Virus record (IMG/VR): IMGVR_UViG_3300035034_001446
Span: 1 to 25,106 of that record
DNA: 25,106 nt
Direction: 5' to 3' (one strand)
Origin: a virus
Made by a program: the position numbers and the translations under genes. The notes beneath the pieces are model-generated. The model worked only from the letters and a program-made list of their open reading frames with translations. It searched no databases and had not been told where the DNA came from. Shown here in pieces: positions 21,328 through 25,106 of the stretch; position 1 is the first letter of the stretch, and each line of letters starts with the position of its first letter.

Positions 21328-22902
21328 TTATTTATTAGACTCTATCCATGAATTAGCGACATCGTCATCTAATGTTATATCTTTTGCTAATTTAACTTTT
21401 TTATTAGTTAGTGTAACTCTCTTAAATTGACTAACTTTAATTTCAATATCATCCGCAAACCTAAGTATTGTTTTTGCGCTAGGTTCTTCCATCACATTTT
21501 TTGCGTCTTCCCGATCTGGGGTTTCAACTCCTCCATCAATATAAAAAGTATTTGGGTTCCATTCTTTTATTGCATTGTGAACTCTTAATCCATATTCATT
21601 TTTAACATCTGAAAATAGAACTAATGTATTTTTACCAAACTTACTAACGAGCTTACTTATAAAGTTCAATCGTTCATCACTATCAAATATGATTTGTTTT
21701 TCAATCTCTAACATACGCTTACCAAACTCCTCGGGCTTCCTGAATTGATCCTTTACTTTTTTACGTAATTCCTTATTAGTTTGAATTTTAATGTACTCTG
21801 CGACTGTCGGATCGTTCTCGTCGTATTCTAGATATACCTGTTTAATCTTAATATCAGGTGAATAGTCATTATCCATTAAGAATTTAGCACTAAGTGTCAT
21901 AACAAGTGGACCCGTTCTCTCTTGCATAGTAAAGAAATCAGAGAATTCTAAATCTATTTTCATAGTTCCAGATAATCCTATTTTATATTCCCAATTTACA
22001 CATGATTCTAATATATCTCCAATTGAGTTTCCTCTTGCTTTATGGGCTTCATCAACACATACAACTGAAAACTCATAGCATATATCCATAAGCCTTGCAT
22101 TTGCAAGCTTGCGTTTTATATTCATGATATCCCTTTGGCGCTTTTCCTCTTCTCCCTTTTTGATACTCTTCATTATTAGATTCTCAAGTTTGTGTTCCAA
22201 ACATATAGGAACTAAGTTAAGCATGCTTTGATATGTAGTAATCATCATATCACATTCGTTAAACTTATCTATATCAAACTCTCCCTTCTTACCTCCAACT
22301 GTATGTATATTCCAATCAACCAATCCGTTTGAGAATTGCTTAAACGCTTTAGCAGTTTGATTAACCAGACTCACATTTGGAACGATGAGTAATGTTTTTT
22401 TCTTATTGCTTATTGTTCCAACGTATTTTAAGAAAGAATTATAAGTATAGAATATAGATGTTTTCCCACTGGATGTTGCGAGCTCTTCACAGCAAAACTT
22501 ATATTTAAGAGCTCTAAACGCTCCTTCATATTGATAATCTCTTGGGTAAAATGGTTCACCCTTGTCAGTAGTAATACCTTTGTATAAGGCATTGACAAAT
22601 TTTTCATAATTGTGTCGATTTAATTCTAGATCTAAATGTGATTTTATTCCCTCTATTTTAGTAGGAATATCATAGATCCTTGTGAACTCTGAAACTTCTA
22701 GCCAGAGTCCAATTGGAATTGTAAAGTTTTTTGTCATAAAGTGATCACACCCATCCCATGTTCCGTTTTCAACAGAAGCATTAAAAGCTGCATCCTTTGA
22801 CTTCTTTTTAAAGAAGCTATAGATATAATCTCTTTCAGAAGAAAGGTCATAGTGTGTGAGCTTTAAGTGTTTATGATCATCAGTTATACCGAATTTTAAC
22901 AT
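21328..22902 (-). CDS. uvsW: UvsW-like superfamily 2 helicase, N-terminal part with foreign tail
   Basis: This is a 524-residue protein. It has the UvsW-type N-terminal domain (about 1-110), the Q-like RDYQ (121-124), Walker A ATSSGKTS (142-149), DEAH (284-287), SGT (311-313) and motif IV (LVLFSDVKNEYGLRV). The family pattern holds to AKNVMEEPSAKTIL (about 467-480), where VASYGTF should follow. Instead comes RFADDIEIKVSQFKRVTLTN and a further tail ending in WIESNK, which resembles a Hint/intein-type beta segment but lacks the first splicing block. Motifs V and VI are in the fragment at 20777. T4 UvsW handles branched DNA in recombination-driven replication; without V and VI this part is probably not a full helicase. 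Confidence 0.85.
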   Translation of the reverse strand: MLKFGITDDHKHLKLTHYDLSSERDYIYSFFKKKSKDAAFNASVENGTWDGCDHFMTKNFTIPIGLWLEVSEFTRIYDIPTKIEGIKSHLDLELNRHNYEKFVNALYKGITTDKGEPFYPRDYQYEGAFRALKYKFCCEELATSSGKTSIFYTYNSFLKYVGTISNKKKTLLIVPNVSLVNQTAKAFKQFSNGLVDWNIHTVGGKKGEFDIDKFNECDMMITTYQSMLNLVPICLEHKLENLIMKSIKKGEEEKRQRDIMNIKRKLANARLMDICYEFSVVCVDEAHKARGNSIGDILESCVNWEYKIGLSGTMKIDLEFSDFFTMQERTGPLVMTLSAKFLMDNDYSPDIKIKQVYLEYDENDPTVAEYIKIQTNKELRKKVKDQFRKPEEFGKRMLEIEKQIIFDSDERLNFISKLVSKFGKNTLVLFSDVKNEYGLRVHNAIKEWNPNTFYIDGGVETPDREDAKNVMEEPSAKTILRFADDIEIKVSQFKRVTLTNKKVKLAKDITLDDDVANSWIESNK

Positions 22903-23388
22903 TTACATTCCTAATGTTTTTTCTATCTCAACTCGGGTTTTAATACCAAATAATACGTTGTCGACAGTTTTAATGGAATCAACGAAGAATGTGATTTGGT
23001 TTTCAATAGTATCTACCATCTCTTTTACATTAGCGGTCTTGCCGTCAATGATTACGTTCTTTTCGTTGTATTGATATCTATGTTGAACACTAGTAGAAAG
23101 TTCCTCCATCATATTACTTCTAGCATTTCTATATGCTTTCTTAACTGATGATAAGTTTTCTATTAATATATGACTATCTTCTAATAACCTTTGGCGCATT
23201 GATAACATTTTAACTTGAACTTCCTTGAGACCATGCATACCCGTTCTCATAAGATCAATACACTCTCTTATCTCGGCTGAGATAGTTCCACGAGTTTTAT
23301 TATATTTAGCACACAAATCCTCCAAAGCATCTTTCGGCTTCGGAGGAGTGTCATTTATAAATTCATTTAGATTATCGTATTCTTCCAT
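22903..23388 (-). CDS. Helical protein at the UvsY position
   Basis: This 161-residue helical protein begins MEEYDNLNEFINDTPPKPKD, with a middle of coiled-coil character (EVQVKMLSMRQRLLEDSHIL and on). The C-terminal segment (VKEMVDTIENQITFFVDSIK, then VDNVLFGIKTRVEIEK) resembles in pattern, not clear sequence, the end of T4 UvsY, the recombination mediator encoded next to uvsW. The stop directly abuts the uvsW ATG (TAAATG), so they are co-translated. A UvsY-like role is a guess from position and helix layout. NLNEFIND also faintly resembles the targeting-like motif. Confidence 0.7.
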   Translation of the reverse strand: MEEYDNLNEFINDTPPKPKDALEDLCAKYNKTRGTISAEIRECIDLMRTGMHGLKEVQVKMLSMRQRLLEDSHILIENLSSVKKAYRNARSNMMEELSTSVQHRYQYNEKNVIIDGKTANVKEMVDTIENQITFFVDSIKTVDNVLFGIKTRVEIEKTLGM

Positions 23389-23420
23389 GTAGTATTTTAC
23401 TCTTAAGTGTTATACGGGTT

Positions 23421-24389
23421 TTATAGATTCTTCAACATTTCAACTAATTCAGGTTGAGGAAAACAGTCAAACTTGTCGCGACGCACTGTTGTATGAGACC
23501 ATACTCCTTTTTCTTTTCCGTAATATACATCATGCTTAAATTCAAATGCGTCTTTTGGAGAAATGCCATCTTTTAATAATTGTGGAATTCCTGCTAGAAT
23601 ATCTATTTTAGGATAAGTCTCACCAACGTGAATTAGTAATAATCTTAGGCTTTCAATTTGAGCATCTGTATATTTGTGCCAATATCTATGACCTCTAAAT
23701 TCGTATCCCAAGTCACATACCATATCCTTTGGTATCTCAATGTTTACGTAATTATAAAACTTAGATCCTTTCCTTTCAGCGTATCCAAAGTTATTGATTT
23801 CAACTCCTGATGAGTATTTAGAAGTATCAAAGTCTCCTACTTTTCCTAGGTGCCAACCTATATAATTATCTGGGAAACATTCTACGACTTGACCGTCATA
23901 CTTATCATCTCCATATTTTCCTTTTCTGATTGAAACTCCACCAATACAATATTGAGTACATACTCTTCCTCTCTTATCTCTATTCCAAGAATTAATTGTA
24001 TTATAAGGATTGTTCCAACCTGCAGTATGATGTATAAAGAATATCTCAGGTTCTAATTTTCCGTAGTCTCTAACATATTCATCAGAATCAAGATACGCTC
24101 TATCTATAACTAATCCGCATTCGGTAGTATATTCTCCATGATATGCTAACTTATCATCTGTGTCATTCGAATCATCAAATCCTGTTCTATCAGTATCTGC
24201 ATGTAGTCCTCCTTTTGATAATACACTCATTGTAACTGGACCTGCGATTCCATCTGGAGTTAACTTATTTTCTTTTTGAAATTTAATTACAACTGCTTCG
24301 GTATATGGTCCGAAATCCCCATCTGCTGTTATTCCAAGTAGCAACTGAAGTTCTCTTACAGCATTTCCCTTGTCTCCTTTTTTTAACAT
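23421..24389 (-). CDS. N-acetylmuramoyl-L-alanine amidase endolysin with PG-binding domain
   Basis: The 322-residue protein begins with a peptidoglycan-binding type 1 domain (about 1-60: GDKGNAVRELQLLLGI, DGDFGPYT, PDGIAGPVT). After a linker comes an Amidase_2 (T7 lysozyme-like) domain at about 95-315. Zinc and catalytic residues are visible: H120-H121-T-A-G, H299 in VWSHT, K306 and C309 in KFDCFP. There is no signal peptide, so release would need a holin. It cleaves the muramoyl-alanine bond of host peptidoglycan. Binding domain first and catalytic domain second is the order typical for Gram-negative phages. The gene follows the acidic gene at 24408. Confidence 0.93.
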   Translation of the reverse strand: MLKKGDKGNAVRELQLLLGITADGDFGPYTEAVVIKFQKENKLTPDGIAGPVTMSVLSKGGLHADTDRTGFDDSNDTDDKLAYHGEYTTECGLVIDRAYLDSDEYVRDYGKLEPEIFFIHHTAGWNNPYNTINSWNRDKRGRVCTQYCIGGVSIRKGKYGDDKYDGQVVECFPDNYIGWHLGKVGDFDTSKYSSGVEINNFGYAERKGSKFYNYVNIEIPKDMVCDLGYEFRGHRYWHKYTDAQIESLRLLLIHVGETYPKIDILAGIPQLLKDGISPKDAFEFKHDVYYGKEKGVWSHTTVRRDKFDCFPQPELVEMLKNL

Positions 24390-24407
24390 AATTTATTATG
24401 ATTATTT

Positions 24408-24884
24408 TTAGCTTATAAATTTATAGTATTTGCCGTCAATTGAGTAGAAATCTTCAATATCCATATCTTCGATATCATTTGATGTTAATAGATTACCTCC
24501 CATATCAACCTTATCTCCTTCTACATATAGAGAAGGAACATCAGTTCCAAATTCTCCAATTACTATTCTAACAATATCAAATCGTTTATTAAGTTTAAGT
24601 ACTCTTTTGGTTAAATCAGATTTCTTTGCAAATATGAATACACTTGGATATTGTATATGATCTCCATCAGATCTCATAAAGTGAAATTCATGTTCTACAT
24701 AATCTTCATCATATAATTCTCTTTCTATACATTCTTCCCTTGCTTCTTTGTCTTTAAAATCAATGATAATGAATGGAAGCTTGGCTTGAATTGTATTACG
24801 AATTTCTGGCCAAGAATAATGTTTTTCTAAACTTTTCTTCTCAAGGTCAGTATATTCTTCATATAAACGGATATATTTACGCAT
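24408..24884 (-). CDS. Hypothetical acidic protein
   Basis: This 158-residue protein starts MRKYIRLYEEYTDLEKKSLE. YIRLYEEYTDLE is loosely like the targeting motif, with LE at 14-15, but the x-E spacing is not the canonical one. The centre alternates strands and acidic loops (AKLPFIIIDFKDKEAREE, then YPSVFIFAKKSDL and FDIVRIVIGEFGTDVP), suggesting an alpha/beta fold. No family recognised. It has a late-like motif and precedes the endolysin, so late co-expression is likely. Confidence 0.72.
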   Translation of the reverse strand: MRKYIRLYEEYTDLEKKSLEKHYSWPEIRNTIQAKLPFIIIDFKDKEAREECIERELYDEDYVEHEFHFMRSDGDHIQYPSVFIFAKKSDLTKRVLKLNKRFDIVRIVIGEFGTDVPSLYVEGDKVDMGGNLLTSNDIEDMDIEDFYSIDGKYYKFIS

Positions 24885-24900
24885 GTAGATTCCTTTTTTT

Positions 24901-24909
24901 TTATTTATT
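24901..24909 (-). promoter_or_regulatory. Late-promoter-like AATAAATAA
   Basis: The minus strand has AATAAATAA 16 bases before the ATG at 24884, followed by a ten-A run. It would drive the acidic gene and the endolysin. Confidence 0.5.
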
Positions 24910-24928
24910 CAATTTAAAACGATAGTAT

Positions 24929-25106
24929 ATGATAATATTATTAGAAGGCCCAAGAGGAGCGGGAAAATCACACTTGGTCGATAATTTCTTCGCTCAGAAC
25001 ACAGATGATAGGTTCATTTATTACAAGTGGAACTTTGCAGGATGGGTTGAATTTCTAGGACTAAAGGACAGAGGTGACGTTACTCACTACTTTAGCTTAG
25101 CAAACA
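24929..25106 (+). CDS. P-loop nucleotide kinase-like protein, 5' part only
   Basis: From the ATG at 24929 the frame is open to the right edge (59 codons). It starts MIILLEGPRGAGKSHLVDNF: a beta strand and Walker A GPRGAGKS at residues 7-14. The continuation YYKWNFAGWVEFLGL fits deoxynucleoside or thymidylate kinase-like proteins found in many phages. The lid and substrate motifs are outside the window. It is divergent from the gene at 24408. Confidence 0.75.
   Translation, partial: MIILLEGPRGAGKSHLVDNFFAQNTDDRFIYYKWNFAGWVEFLGLKDRGDVTHYFSLAN

Noticed and set aside
21107-21463. Group I intron in uvsW
   Set aside because: I could not identify intron core elements, the interruption codes on in frame for a protein-like tail, and removal would still leave the TGAC frame break.
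21328-21463. Active intein in UvsW
   Set aside because: The tail resembles a Hint beta segment but there is no room for the first splicing block, a stop follows, and no HN-plus-Cys/Ser/Thr junction is seen at the other side.
1-25106. tRNA genes, CRISPR arrays, prophage attachment sites
   Set aside because: No cloverleaf-like segments, spaced repeats or integrase genes were seen; gaps between genes are mostly under 100 bases.

Overview
The window is a gene-dense, AT-rich piece of a large T4-like (Tevenvirinae-type) contractile-tailed phage genome. Hallmarks are a gp20 portal, a gp4-type head completion nuclease, a gp25 baseplate wedge protein, a B-family (gp43-type) DNA polymerase fragment, a gp61-type primase, a UvsW-type helicase, a PhoH-like ATPase and an amidase endolysin. 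Start codons sit in A/T-rich leaders and I see essentially no Shine-Dalgarno sequences. With the base composition this fits a Bacteroidota (flavobacterial-type) host, but that is inference. I saw no tRNA, rRNA or CRISPR.

Layout. 1-3749: a divergent pair of large unknown genes. 3749-4464: two small membrane-anchored proteins. 4465-6103: a NADAR-domain gene, and divergently a protein with a capsid-targeting-like N-terminus. 6123-7257: a poly-Glu protein with a zinc ribbon and a coupled small gene. 7249-8310: a leftward block of small genes including a GIY-YIG nuclease. 8362-12426: a rightward late block of small tightly coupled proteins, a probable neck or structural protein, a Vsr-like homing endonuclease, another targeting-sequence protein and gp25, ended by a bidirectional terminator. 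12491-16566 (leftward): gp20, an unknown, gp4, an HNH endonuclease, a duplicated and truncated gp4 N-terminus, and a small acidic protein. 16597-19291 (leftward): primase and the C-terminal part of a split DNA polymerase. 19348-20759 (rightward): an unknown and phoH. 20777-24884 (leftward): a broken uvsW, a UvsY-position gene, the endolysin and an unknown. 24929 to the end: the start of a P-loop nucleotide-kinase-like gene.

Three themes stand out. First, many otherwise unrelated proteins begin with a sequence like the T4 internal-protein capsid targeting sequence (from memory MKTYQEFIAE, cut after E by gp21). The clearest are KTYSDFINE/A, KSYSDFINE/T and SFNDFCINE/G. The block may therefore encode a set of head-packaged, possibly injected proteins. 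Second, three core genes (gp43, uvsW, gp4) show scars of mobile-element invasion: a split polymerase, a uvsW cut into three frames around a roughly 400-base insertion, and a gp4 preceded by an HNH gene and a diverged copy of its own first 35 codons. Third, a T4-late-promoter-like motif ([TGA]ATAAATAA) recurs 16-23 bases upstream of nine start codons, mostly structural or unknown genes, and is absent before primase, polymerase, phoH and uvsW.
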